From: Desmodus rotundus
Lineage: Eukaryota; Chordata; Mammalia; Chiroptera; Phyllostomidae
Direction: 5' to 3'
Assembly (NCBI RefSeq): GCF_022682495.2
Contig: NC_071398.1
Coordinates: forward strand, 15,320,934 to 15,384,933
DNA length: 64,000 nt
In this document: positions 44,655 to 55,000 of the stretch, piece by piece
How positions within the stretch are numbered: position 1 is the stretch's first letter
How the letters are laid out: each line of letters begins with the position of its first letter
Position numbers and translations under genes: made by a program
The notes under the pieces: model-generated
What the model saw: the letters and a program-made list of their open reading frames with translations, nothing else
Told to the model about the DNA's origin: nothing
Database searches by the model: none

Positions 44655-44830
44655 ATCACCAGGAGTCAGAGGCTGTGGGGGCCGCGACGGTCGGCCTGGG
44701 GGTGACAGAAGTCACCAAAGGTAAAAGGGGGCGGTTACCGAGTTACCAGGTATCACCCAGAGGCCTGTGGGAGGATCACCAGAGGTCATTTACAGCCGTG
44801 GGGGGTCATTAGAGGTCACAGCAGGGCTTG
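44655..44830. repeat. Decayed TCACCAGAGGTCA short-repeat cluster
   Basis: At least five diverged units (ATCACCAGGAGTCAGAGG, GTCACCAAAGGTAAA, TATCACCCAGAGG, GATCACCAGAGGTCATTT, GTCATTAGAGGTCACAG) spaced irregularly at about 20-50 bp. Confidence 0.5.
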
Positions 44831-46431
44831 TCTATACAGGTGGGAAGGCCGGACCTTAGACTGGTTCTAGGAAGTGCCCGCGGTGCCAAAGCGCGTTCAG
44901 AGAGGTGCACAGGCTTTAGCGATGCTGTTTAGGAAGGGAGAGGCGGACCCCCACTGCTCATCCCAACTCCAGAGAGCGGAACTGTAGACCCGGCTAAGCA
45001 GGATGGTCCGGGCCTGGAGCCTCACCCCTAGCCCACAAGGGAACTCCAGCCTGTTTTTGTGGCCCTACCCCTTTGACGATGGGCCTGTTGCCTAGAGATG
45101 TGAGCGCGATGGCGGATGGGGACTAGCGGCACATTGTAATGTGAGCGTGCGGGCTGCAAAACTTCTGCATCGGGATGAACATCCTAATTCGGACAGTCCC
45201 ACGTGAAGGGCTGCCAGCACCCTTTCGCCTCGTCGGTCTTGGTGAGTCTCCTTTACCGAGCATTTCCAGGCCGCCCTGGACTTCCCCAAATTGTCCCATT
45301 TATGTGACTGAGAAACTGAATAAGAATCTGGCGGGAAGAAAGGACTCCATCCCGGCGGGAACAAAGACGTGGGGGTTGCCAAGCCCGAGCCAAAACTGAG
45401 GCGGAAGCCTCACCTCGCGATTTCGGAAAAGCAGGGCGCTGCGTCCGGATCTTAGGACAGAGAAAGAGCTTGGAGTGGAGGGAGCCTTCGAGGCCTTGCC
45501 CACTGAATCCACACTTCAGCATGTCCCCATTTGAAGGATGTATAAAGACTGAGGCGCCTGGGACGGAAGTGACTCGCACCAGGACACTGCGGCCTGGAGG
45601 GAGTGGGAAGTAGTTCTTCCAAAGGCTTCGGGAGACCAGTGCTTCCCCTTGGGGTGTAGGCTTGTGTCCACGCGCAGATGCCCTTCTCTGGACCGCCCAC
45701 CCGAGACCGTCGCTTGTCCCCACCCCCCGGAAGAGCTAAGCCAATCAGACCCGGGATGGGGAAACGTAATTTTTCGGGCTTCGCCCCCCTCCAGATAAGC
45801 TTGGAATGTCAAATATTTGGTCTCAAGGCTGGGCGCAACGAGGTAAGGCTCCTCCCCTCTCCCCCCTGGAGTGCGCGTGCGCCAAATGGAGTCGGGTCTT
45901 TTTCCGGGATCCCCTTCACCCCAGCAGCACCTCTGGCCCCCTGGCTCTCCTGAAACTCCTGGCTTACACTGTTCCTTGTCGAGCTCTCGTCTGGGCTGCT
46001 CCTACAGGACAGAACCCCGGCGCCCCCCGTGGGCAGTCCTGGTGCTGCTTGATTTCTGTCTCACCCACCCTAGTGCCCTCCTGAGTTCATCCTCTAGACC
46101 CCGCTAGGCCTTTCCCGATTCTTCAGCGCGGGTCTCCACGCCGGCGCCTGGCGGAAGTCTCCCGCTCGAGGTGACCGACCTCTCCAGTGTGGTCTCTCTG
46201 GCCGTTCTAACAGCGAGGACACTCCCATTAAAGAGCCCTTCATGCGTATCCAAGTACGAGCTGGATAGTGAACCTGAGGCAAGGGACTAGCAGCGTGGGC
46301 GGCTCCCCCAAACGCCCTTGGCCCTGTCCGATCGCCCCCACCCGCATGACAATTCCCGAGGCTTGAGCTCTCCTTGAAAAACTCAATTCGTTAAAATAAA
46401 CTTAGAGGACAACTGAAACTGAACAACAATA

Positions 46432-46450
46432 AAAATAAATAAATAAAATA
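46432..46450. repeat. (AAAT)n run
   Basis: Short AAATA/AAT run in an otherwise GC-rich neighbourhood. Confidence 0.7.
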
Positions 46451-46708
46451 ACCTTAGGGATCTGCTCTGTTGAGCTCTCTTACTCATCGTCAGGTGGGTC
46501 CTCCCAAATCACCCCATTAATACTAAACAACCCACATTCCTGCTCCCCATTTGGCTCGCACATTTCCTTTCCCCCAGCACTAAACCAACTTCTAATCCAA
46601 TTAGTAAATCATTTATTGTTTCCCTGCCCCAGCCCCCACCCACGAGAACACCAGATCCTTGAGGACAGGCTCCCCCCCAGTGCCTGTCACTGGGCTTGGG
46701 GTATAGTG

Positions 46709-46997
46709 CAGTTGGCCCTCCGAAATCAAGGTTCTGTATTCGTGGATTCAACCAACCACAGATCAGTTTTTTGTTTTAATTCCAGAAAGCTGAGTCCTGA
46801 ACAATACAGTATAAGTTAGTTACATATCATTTACATTACTTTAGGTATTGTAAGTAATCTAGATGTGATTTAAAGCATAGGTCAGGAAGTGCCTAGGTTA
46901 TATGCAAATATTACACCACTTTATGTAAGGGACTTGAGCAGTGGCAGAATTTTGGTATGAGGGCATGGAACCAATTCCCCCAAGATACTTAGGGAGC
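46709..46997 (+). mobile_element. MER2 (Tigger-type DNA transposon)
   Basis: It starts CAGTTGGCCCTCCGAAATCA and contains GGATTCAACCAACCACAGAT, AGGTATTGTAAGTAATCTAG and GGTTATATGCAAATATTACA, all characteristic of MER2. The right end is eroded (AGGGAGCATTATAG). Confidence 0.8.
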
Positions 46998-47033
46998 ATT
47001 ATAGTTGCTCCAGACTTAATAAATCAATGGTTG

Positions 47034-47220
47034 AGCCCTGGTGGGGTGGGTCAGTTGGTTGGAAGGTAGTTGCAGGGCGTGGGAGGGGTTGTAGGTTTGA
47101 TTCCCAGTCTGGGCATGTGCCTAGGTTGCCTGGGCATATGATCAATTTCTCTCTCTCACATCGATGTTTCTCTCTCCCCCTAAAATCAAAAACACCTCCT
47201 TGGGTGAGTATTAAAAATAA
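47034..47220 (+). mobile_element. Bat SINE, divergent subfamily
   Basis: Head GAGCCCTGGTGGGGTGGGTC, GGTTTGATTCC B-box and a CCTCCTTGGGTGAGTATTAA tail. TAATAAATCAATGGTTG (47018-47033) and TAATAAATGACTGGTTG (47221-47236) suggest a target duplication. Confidence 0.8.
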
Positions 47221-47236
47221 TAATAAATGACTGGTT

Positions 47237-47512
47237 GTCTTGCTTTGTCTGCCTTTGAGTATTCCAGGGACAGTCACCTTCCCTGGGGCCACAGGGCCTT
47301 TGCACTAGTTTTGTTCTCTTTACTTCCCTCGCAACTCACCCTTGCCCTAGTTAACCCCTGCTCTTCTTCCAGACTTTCCCCTTTCAAGGCACCTCCTTCC
47401 ATAGCAGAGATTCCTTCTGTAATTTGAAATGTCTGTATTTCACTGATAAATGTCCCCTACACCCACTAGGATTCACAAATTATGAATGAATGAATGAATA
47501 AATGAATGAATA
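47237..47512 (+). mobile_element. L2 LINE 3' fragment with (GAAT)n tail
   Basis: TTCCCTGGGGCCACAGGGCC, GCCTTTGCACTAGTTTTGTT and CCCTTTCAAGGCACCTCCTT fit L2. It ends in a GAATGAATGAATGAATAAAT tail at about 47484-47512. Confidence 0.6.
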
Positions 47513-48175
47513 GGAGATAAGGTATTGGAGAGGGGTGAGTGAGGCTCCAATGGTCCTGCCAGATGCCTTTCCCAAATCATACTCCAGGTATGAGTGAGAA
47601 AGGAACTTGGTTCCGCCAGAGGGACCTCACGCTTGCAGAATCTCATCCTCGCCTCACTTCTTCATGGCGAGACTCTAGGGGCAGTCCTACCACGAAGGCA
47701 GCAGACGCTCCAGCCATTGGTACGGGCAGATACCAGGGTGGAGATTCGTGCCTGGGGCGGGGAGTGTTGCTGTTCTTGTGGACCTCCAGGGAACCTAGGA
47801 ATGGTGTAAAACCCCGCCTCACCCTCCTTCCCTCCTGCTGTGGGAGAGGGTTCGATGCTAGGTGCTTGCTGGTGTCCCCTGCGGTGATCCTCACTCGCTG
47901 TCCTAGGCCCATCCCCTCTCTTAGCGTCCTCCTGCTGGGCTAGGATACCCTTTGGAATCTCCCCAGCCTCCACAGTAGCAAGAGCTCTGGGCTCCCCACG
48001 AGTTCCCATCTCTGCCCCTTTGCCCCACTAGAGGGCGCACTGATTCTTTCGCTTGATCTAGGTGTTGGGTTCAGGGAAGAGAGCTGAAGGGGCAAAGCCC
48101 TTGCCACCACCTCCCAGGCCGCCTCCCTAAGGCTTGAGAATATTCGCGGCTCGAGGCTCCCTGGATACAGGCCAC

Positions 48176-48631
48176 TTTTTTTGAAAGATGCTTTGAGGGG
48201 AGGGTATGCTCAGGAACTCTTAGAGAAGAGGAAAGGGGGACACCGTCCTCTTCACCATCAGGGGCTTCTGTTTGCGCAGGATGCGGCTGGCGGCCATGCC
48301 CAGATCCGGGCCGTCCTGGTTCTCGCGGATAGTGTGCCAGATGCTGCCCAGGGTGGCCCGGGCATTCTTGTTGATGGTGGTCCTCATGTAGGAGGGGACC
48401 GGCTTTCACTGGCTGGATTTCTGCTTCATGATGATCACCATGCCTTTGCCCTGGGCCTCCGGCTCCATGCCCACCGTCTTGGGCTTGATCAGCCCATTAT
48501 AGCGAAAGGAGTTGCGAGCCTTCAGATTATGGGCTGGGTGTTACATGTGTACTTGTGCCTCTTGATCAGGAAGCTGGAGCAGTTCCCTCCGACCATCTAT
48601 TGCAGGTGGGCAGACATGGCGGCAGTCAGAA
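48176..48631 (-). pseudogene. RPL28 processed pseudogene
   Basis: Intronless minus-strand copy of ribosomal protein L28 mRNA, starting with 5'UTR-like GCCGCC before ATG (48617-48615). Recognisable stretches include [28 protein letters not shown] and QKPLMVKR. It is dead: codon 7, normally Trp, is TAG, and further stops interrupt the frame near the PNNLKARN and SGQRKP equivalents. It ends in a 3'UTR-like segment and a short A-run (48182-48176). The intronless form and A-tail indicate an L1-mediated retrocopy. Confidence 0.85.
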
Positions 48632-48689
48632 ACGGAAAGGGAGGCCTCATTGTTTCTTCCTTTTCTTTTTTCCCCACGTCTTTAAGCTT

Positions 48690-48960
48690 GGTTTTCAGGA
48701 CCCTCCACCTGTCAATTCCACACTCACCCACCATGTGCTCCAGACACACTGCTGTGATTGTTCAGGACTTGAGGCTGCTGGACATGCTAAGCTCCCTGCT
48801 AGAACACCCTGTTTTCTTGACAAACTCCTACTTATTCTTCAAGATCCATCTCTGATTCTTCCTCCAGTTGGCCTTCCTTGACGCCTAGGTCAGGTTAAAA
48901 GCCCTGTTCTGGGCCCCTTTCCCCCAGGGTTCTGTAATGACTGGGTCAGCATTTGGCCTT
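48690..48960 (+). mobile_element. L2 LINE 3' fragment
   Basis: TTCTTCAAGATCCATCTCTG, GGCCTTCCTTGACGCCTAGG and CAGGGTTCTGTAATGACTGG are typical of L2 3' regions. Confidence 0.55.
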
Positions 48961-49684
48961 TCACCACTGGGGGGCTGTGGCAGCAGAAGAATAGGAGCCT
49001 GCTGAGCTGCGAGCTTTAGGAGAATAAGTTGACCCCCAAATGGGTTCACTTCTGGCTACCGAACCAGCTCAGAAGCCCTGGTCTTGGTTGGGTTGCCCCA
49101 AGCCCTATCTCCCACCTGGTTCACATAGGGGAGCTTGCAGCTGGGGCGAGGGTGAGGGAATGCAAAGGGCCCGATATCACAGGAGGGGTGAAGGTTGTTG
49201 GCTGGACTTTCACTGGAGGAAGAAAACACAACTGGCCTGGCTCTTCAGTCTCCAGGTTTATTCTTACGCCTGGCCTTTGCCAAGAATGTTCCCCTTCATA
49301 GGAATACCCTCCCCATTTCCTAGTCTTTTCCAGAACTCACATCCAGCCCTGTGGACCTCTCGGTCACTTTTCTCCTTCTCCAGGTCTGAGAGGCATCAGG
49401 ACCCTATCCTGGAATGGGGGAGGGTTGTAGAGAAGGGGGTGCATCACTCATTCATTCCACATGTTAAGCACCTGCTGTGCCAGGAACTGTGCTGGTGGTA
49501 GTAATGCAGGAGGCAACCATGACAAGAGAGGGGACGGGCCTGCTCTTCCAGGGATTATATTTTAACGGGAGCCAGGCAGGTCTAGGCTGAGGCCAAAACG
49601 CAGAGCTCAGTTGAGCCCCCCAAAGTGAGGACTGCAAACTGGTCCCAGTGCAACAGGTCCTGAGGGAGAATGAGGTCCTGTTCT

Positions 49685-49892
49685 TTTTTTTTTTTTTTTA
49701 AAGATTTATTTTTAGAGAGAGGGGAAAGGAGGAAGGAGAGGGAGAGAAACAGCAATGTGTGATTGCCTCTCACATGACCCCCACTGGAGACCTGGCCTGC
49801 AACCCAGGCATGTGCCCTGATTGGGAACTGAACCAGTGACCCTTTGGTTTGCAGGCTGGCACTCAGTCCACTGAACCACACCAGCCAGGGTA
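49685..49892 (-). mobile_element. Bat Ves-type SINE
   Basis: Antisense full-length copy from a long T-run to CTGAACCACACCAGCCAGGG. CCTGTTCT on both sides (49677, 49899) is a possible short duplication. Confidence 0.9.
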
Positions 49893-51769
49893 GATTGCCC
49901 TGTTCTAAGCAGCAAGGAAGTCATTGAGGTTGGAGATGAGAGTGCTGCTGGAGTGGAAATTGGGGCAGACAGCCAGCATACACTGCAGGGTCCTCACTCA
50001 CTATGATGTGTGTGATGGGAGGGTCACGAGAGGGGTTAAGCGGACAGCGATGGGGCTTGACAGTGTTTAATGGTGTCAACCTAGCACGTGGAGAACAACC
50101 CACAGCAATCAGGGCATAAAGTGGGACATCAGTGAGGAGGCTGCCATTGGGGATGGTGGTAGTCTGGCTTGGAGAGGCTAGAGCTGGGAAGACTTGATGG
50201 CCACCTGGTCTCGGGCCTGACAGTCAGGGAGGTATCTAGAGTCCAGGATGACTCCAGGTCTGCAGCCATCGTGTGGATGGTGGGGTCATGTGAAATGGGG
50301 GAACCCTTGCCTTCTGACCCCTCTCCACTGTGCCAGCATGGGTCATTGCTGACCAAGCCTTGGCACCCGCTGCCCCCAGTGGCCATGCTTCCTATTACCT
50401 GCAGGGCCTGTCGGAGTAGGGCACCTCAGGAACCTCTTCCAACAACAGACACCCTGTGAGGGGACCATGGTTGCCTGAGGCTGCTAGACTGACTAGACGT
50501 TCAGACTAGTCCAAAGTGGCCCAAGCTGTCATGTTCCCTATTCTCTCCCCACTTAACCCTTGGCTTTTGATCTGTCTGTCCCTAGCCCTGGCAGAAGGGT
50601 CTCTCTGATCTCCCACACTGAGCCTGCCAGATAGGTTCTCAGTGGCTCCTCTGCTGAGGCCGGGCATGGAGGTGAGGGAAGCAGGGGTGGTTTTTTTTGG
50701 GGGGGTCCCTGGGGAAGAACCTGAGGTGGGAGATAGATGGACCTTAAAAACGAAGAGGGTGCCCTGTCCACCAATGTATTTCACCGTAAGAACACAGGAG
50801 GGGCAGGCCAAAATGGTGATTAGGTTCACCCCTCCCCCCTAAATGGTGACTGAGGGGCACTGGGAGAGGCTGGAAATGGTCAGTCACTGACCAAAGGAAG
50901 GAAGGGAGGGGAGGGGAAGCATAGAGGTCTTGTGACCAGCTGACTGGGGTGTGACTGGCCTCTGGGAGAGAGTACGTGGAGGATCAAGACCTCCAGTTTC
51001 CAAACATAAGGTCCCGCTCTCCCAGAGTGTTGTGTGGTGCTGGTATATTACCGGCTGCCAAGTCTCTGCCCGTTCTGTTCGCCCCGATTCTTTGCGCAGG
51101 GAGTCTGTGTCCCTCTCTGGGTCCTCAGGTTTGCCTGTGCTGGGAGGTCCCAACACCCCTCCCGCTCTGCTGGGGCAGAGGGCCAATGATTTATGGCACA
51201 GGGTCAAGGCCCAAGCCCACTCTCAACCCTGCCCGCGAACTGCTCCCTCTGTCAGGGTGACTGCATACTCCGCGCCCCCCAAAAGGGACAAACATCTCAC
51301 TCAGAATTGAAATATGCTGACTTGGCCTCTCTCCTCCCCATCCTAACCCTGCCAAAGGGTTGCCTGCTTGGGCCGGGGTTGCCTGAACACCCCAAGTGCT
51401 TTCTGGGCAGGGTGCGAAGAACCCGTGCGGGGGATTGCGCAAAGGTCCTGGTCAGCTCCGGTCCCCTAAGGCCCCCAAACTGCCTTGTGCTTACTTCCCT
51501 TCTTCCCCTTGCTTTGACCAGCGTCGCTCAGCCGTCGCGAGCCCTGGACCGTGAATCCTCACTCAGTCAGGCTCGTTCCAGATTCCAGGTCAGGTAGGAG
51601 CCAGGATTTGGGGGTGAGGGCTTCGCAGCGTACACTTCCAAGTGCCGAGGGTTGGGCTAGGTACCCAGCATCGGCGAGCCGGGTGTTGCGGAGAGTTTGG
51701 AAGCCAAGCTGAACCTAGATAGATCGATCGATGCGCTCGGCTCGCAGCGCTGTTGAGGGAGCTAGCCGG

Positions 51770-51982
51770 GGATGGTCTGGGGCGGGGCTGCCAGCTCCGA
51801 CTGGGCGGGACACGCTGGAGGCGAGTCCTTATTGGCAGGTCGTTTGCGGGAGGCGGGCCTTTATTGGCCTCGTCGCTGTGTCGGTGGTGAGCGGCGGGGT
51901 TAAGCGCGTCGCCGCGCCCGGCCTAGGCGCAAGCCTGGAGCTCTGATTCCACACCAGGGACCTGGACCCTCCGCCGCACGCC
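51770..51982 (+). promoter_or_regulatory. PLA2G15: PLA2G15 promoter and 5'UTR
   Basis: CpG-rich, TATA-less. It has two inverted CCAAT boxes (ATTGG at 51831 and 51863, 32 bp apart, the usual NF-Y arrangement) and several GC boxes (for example GGCGGGGC at 51781, GGGCGGG near 51803). The ATG follows at 51983. The exact start site is not visible. Confidence 0.65.
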
Positions 51983-52097
51983 ATGGGTCCCCACCTCTGC
52001 CCTTGCCGCGCACCCCTGCTACCGGTTGGCCTCCTGTTCCTCCTGCTGCTCTCGGACCCGGCGCTTCCAACCGGACGCCCTCCCCCGGTGGTCCTGG
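51983..52097 (+). CDS. PLA2G15: PLA2G15 exon 1, signal peptide
   Basis: ATG in CGCCATGG context. It encodes [19 protein letters not shown] and a Leu-rich core, then PPPVVL plus one base. Donor gtgagg. It is a few residues shorter in the Leu run than the human protein. Confidence 0.92.
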
Positions 52098-55000
52098 GTG
52101 AGGCGCACGTCCAGTCGTGGGTCCGTTCGCTCGTGCGTCAGGCAGAACTGGGTGTGGGGATGAGGAAGGCTGTCTTCTCGATTTGCAACTGCTCCAAGCA
52201 GGAGGTGGGGGAGCGTATGACTAACTTGTCACCTGGGTGGGTCCGTCCACCTCCGGCCATACTGGTCGCGGGAGTGGTCAACCTATCTGTCACCTTCCCT
52301 TATAGAATATGGAGGTAAGTTGGAGGTGGTACATCGGTTTGCCTGTCCACGTAAGTCCCAAAACTTGCCTCACCTAATCCCCATTTTTTAGGTGGAAAGA
52401 CTGAGGCCCTGTGGCTCCACTCCTGAGGGCCGGTTTGGGGGCAAGGTGGCCTCGGAGTTGGCCCCAAGGGTCCTTAACCTTGACTTGGCCTTGTCTGTTA
52501 AGCTGTTTCCCTGGACCCCTTCAGCCTCAAAAGTTTTAGAGGGCATTACCGAAAGGAAACTCGTTGGGGAAAGGATTGCTGTCTTACCCTGCTACCAGGG
52601 CTCCCCCCAAACTTGTCAGATGTGTAGCATTGGGTCTGAGGGAAGAGGCCCTGAGGAATCTGAGGATGGCTAAAGACAGAGGTAAGAGATGGGACACTGG
52701 GTGTGAGCAGATGTCAGGGAGCATGCCTGTACTCATCCTTCCAGACCTACTTGGACTAAACTATGTTGGGGCTAGGTGACCTCTCCTGCTTACCCCCTTC
52801 TTGGTCCTGAGCCCTGGCAACTGTACAGGAGTCAGTGTTTCCTTGTGGTGGTGAGCAGGGATGAGACATCTGTGTTGGGGGCCTCGGATGCCTCAGGCAG
52901 GCTGTCACTCCCACCCAGAGCTGGTGTGTAGGTGACCAGCCAGGACTTCTGAAGGCAGAGGCATGCTGAAGTGTACTGAGTCTGCATGATCCCTATGCTT
53001 TCTTTATTTTTCTTTTTAGAGATTTTATTCATTTATTTTCAGAGAAAGGGTAAGAAACATTGATCAGTTGCCTCTTGCACGCCCCCAACTGGGGACCTGG
53101 CCCACAAGCCAGGCATGTGCCCTGACTGGGAATTGAGCCAGCGACCTTTTGGTTCTCAGGCTGGCACTCAGTCCCCTGAACCACACCAGCCAGGGCCCCA
53201 TGCTCTTTCTACTGGGAGTATTTTAATGGGGATGATGCTGATCACAGAAGGGTAAGGTTGGCGGATAGTTTGGTCCCAAGGGTTCCCCAACAGGAGCTTT
53301 GGGGCAGTAAATGCTTCACAAAGATGCTGGGCCCAGGTTAACCATAGGAATTGGCTAGACTTGGCTCTGCCCTCCTAAGCTTGCAGGATGATCCCCGGAG
53401 ATGAGGGCTGTGCCGGGCAAGCACAGAGAATCCACTGACCCAATCAGGGAAGGCTTCCTGGAGTATGCAGCTGGAGCTGTGGCCAGGAGAGTTCCAGGCA
53501 GAGGGAACTACATATCAGATGGAGGCTGGGAGGTCGGCCAGGGTATCTGGAATGGAGTGGCGGGGTGGGAGGTAGGGGAAAGTGGATTGTTCAGGCTCGT
53601 GACTGATTGGGTCATATGGACTTTTATCCTAGGGGCCCACAGGGAGCCATGTGTAGGCCTAAGGAGTTCTCAGTAAAGGGGTGTGGCAATGGGAAGTGTG
53701 TGGTCCAAGAAAGGCATCCAGCCTTTTCTCCTGGATTGGTGCTCATTAAGTCATTCAGTTCTTGGTTATCCTAGGCCAGAGCAGAGGAGCCTCAGGTCCT
53801 ACCCAGAGTCACAGAGCAACTGGAATCTTAACCTGTCCAGAGAGTGAGGCTATTGGCATTAATCCTAGGAAACGCATGGCTGGCAATGGACAAGCTGTTC
53901 TTGGTCACGGATCAGCAATCCGAGTGTGACCAGCTTCTATGGGTGGGACTCAAATGCCTGATGGAAGCAGAGGCCAGAGAAGTGACACAGAAGAAGACGC
54001 TGGGCAGGGGGAAGGGGCTGTAGTAAGCAATTTCTACCTCTCCCAGCCTCAGTCTCCTCATCTGCAAAGTAGGCGGAATAAGGATGTTCTTCCCCAGTGT
54101 TATTTGAGGTGAGAGGCATGCGGATGGCTGTTGTCCTAGTTCTAGGCACAAGGGCTCAGGAAGTGACCACTGCTATTTTTAGAGGGCCCCACACAGCCTG
54201 GGCAGGGTGAAAGGCATCCAGGCAAAGGAGATCTGGTGACTTCCTCTTTCAGCCATTTCCTTTGGTGGAGACTATGACCAAGGTGTCTGCACTCCCGTGT
54301 CCAGCTCACAGGCATGTCATCCAGAGGCTGTCATGCTGGGGGCTCCCTACTTCTGCACCCACGTCATGCAAAGGGGTGAGGGCAGGTGCTACCGCTATCT
54401 CCCGTGGCTGCGTTCAGGACACTGTGACGTTGCGCAGAGAGTGCATGCCCTCCACATGGCTGGGTTCACGGTCTGAGCCCACTGAGTGCCCGGGAGTGCC
54501 GGCACTGGTGGTTCACTCAGCGATCATGAATCCTAAGTAGGGACGCACACGGCAGGTGTTGAGAGCGTGGCATGTGGGAGCAGGTGAGGTCGGAAAGGTC
54601 ACTGGGAAAGGTCACTGGAAAAGGCCCTGAATGTTGGGCAGGGAAGCAATGGGGATAGGTTTGAGTGTCACAAGGCCCCGCCAGGGCTCTTTGTAGATTC
54701 AATAGGTCAGTTCAGATAGAAAGAAGTTATCCTTTAGGCCTGGTTTTCCCCACTCCTCACTGGGCTGTGGCTGGAACGGTGTGTTGTTTCAGGGGAGCTG
54801 TCTCCAATTCTTGGTCCTGGTATGCCCAGATGCTAGGGCCCTCCGGAAGATCTTCTCTTTGGAACCTTACTGGGGCCTGGCCTTTAGCACAGCCTGGAGA
54901 CCTCAGTAGGTCAGCAGGTGCCAGGATGAGCTTCTTTCAATGGTGTTTCTGTTCATTGCCTTCTTCCACAAGCCTGTGTTGGAGTGCTGTCTCTGGATTC

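Larger units (their letters stand above)
44521..51700. other. ESRP2-PLA2G15 intergenic region
   Basis: The first 1.8 kb stay CpG-rich and hold a decayed short-repeat array (44655-44830). Then come a MER2 element, a SINE, an L2 piece with a (GAAT)n tail, the RPL28 retropseudogene, another L2 and a minus-strand SINE. From 49.9 to 51.5 kb I see only unassigned GC-rich DNA. None of the many ORFs resembles a known protein. Confidence 0.55.
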
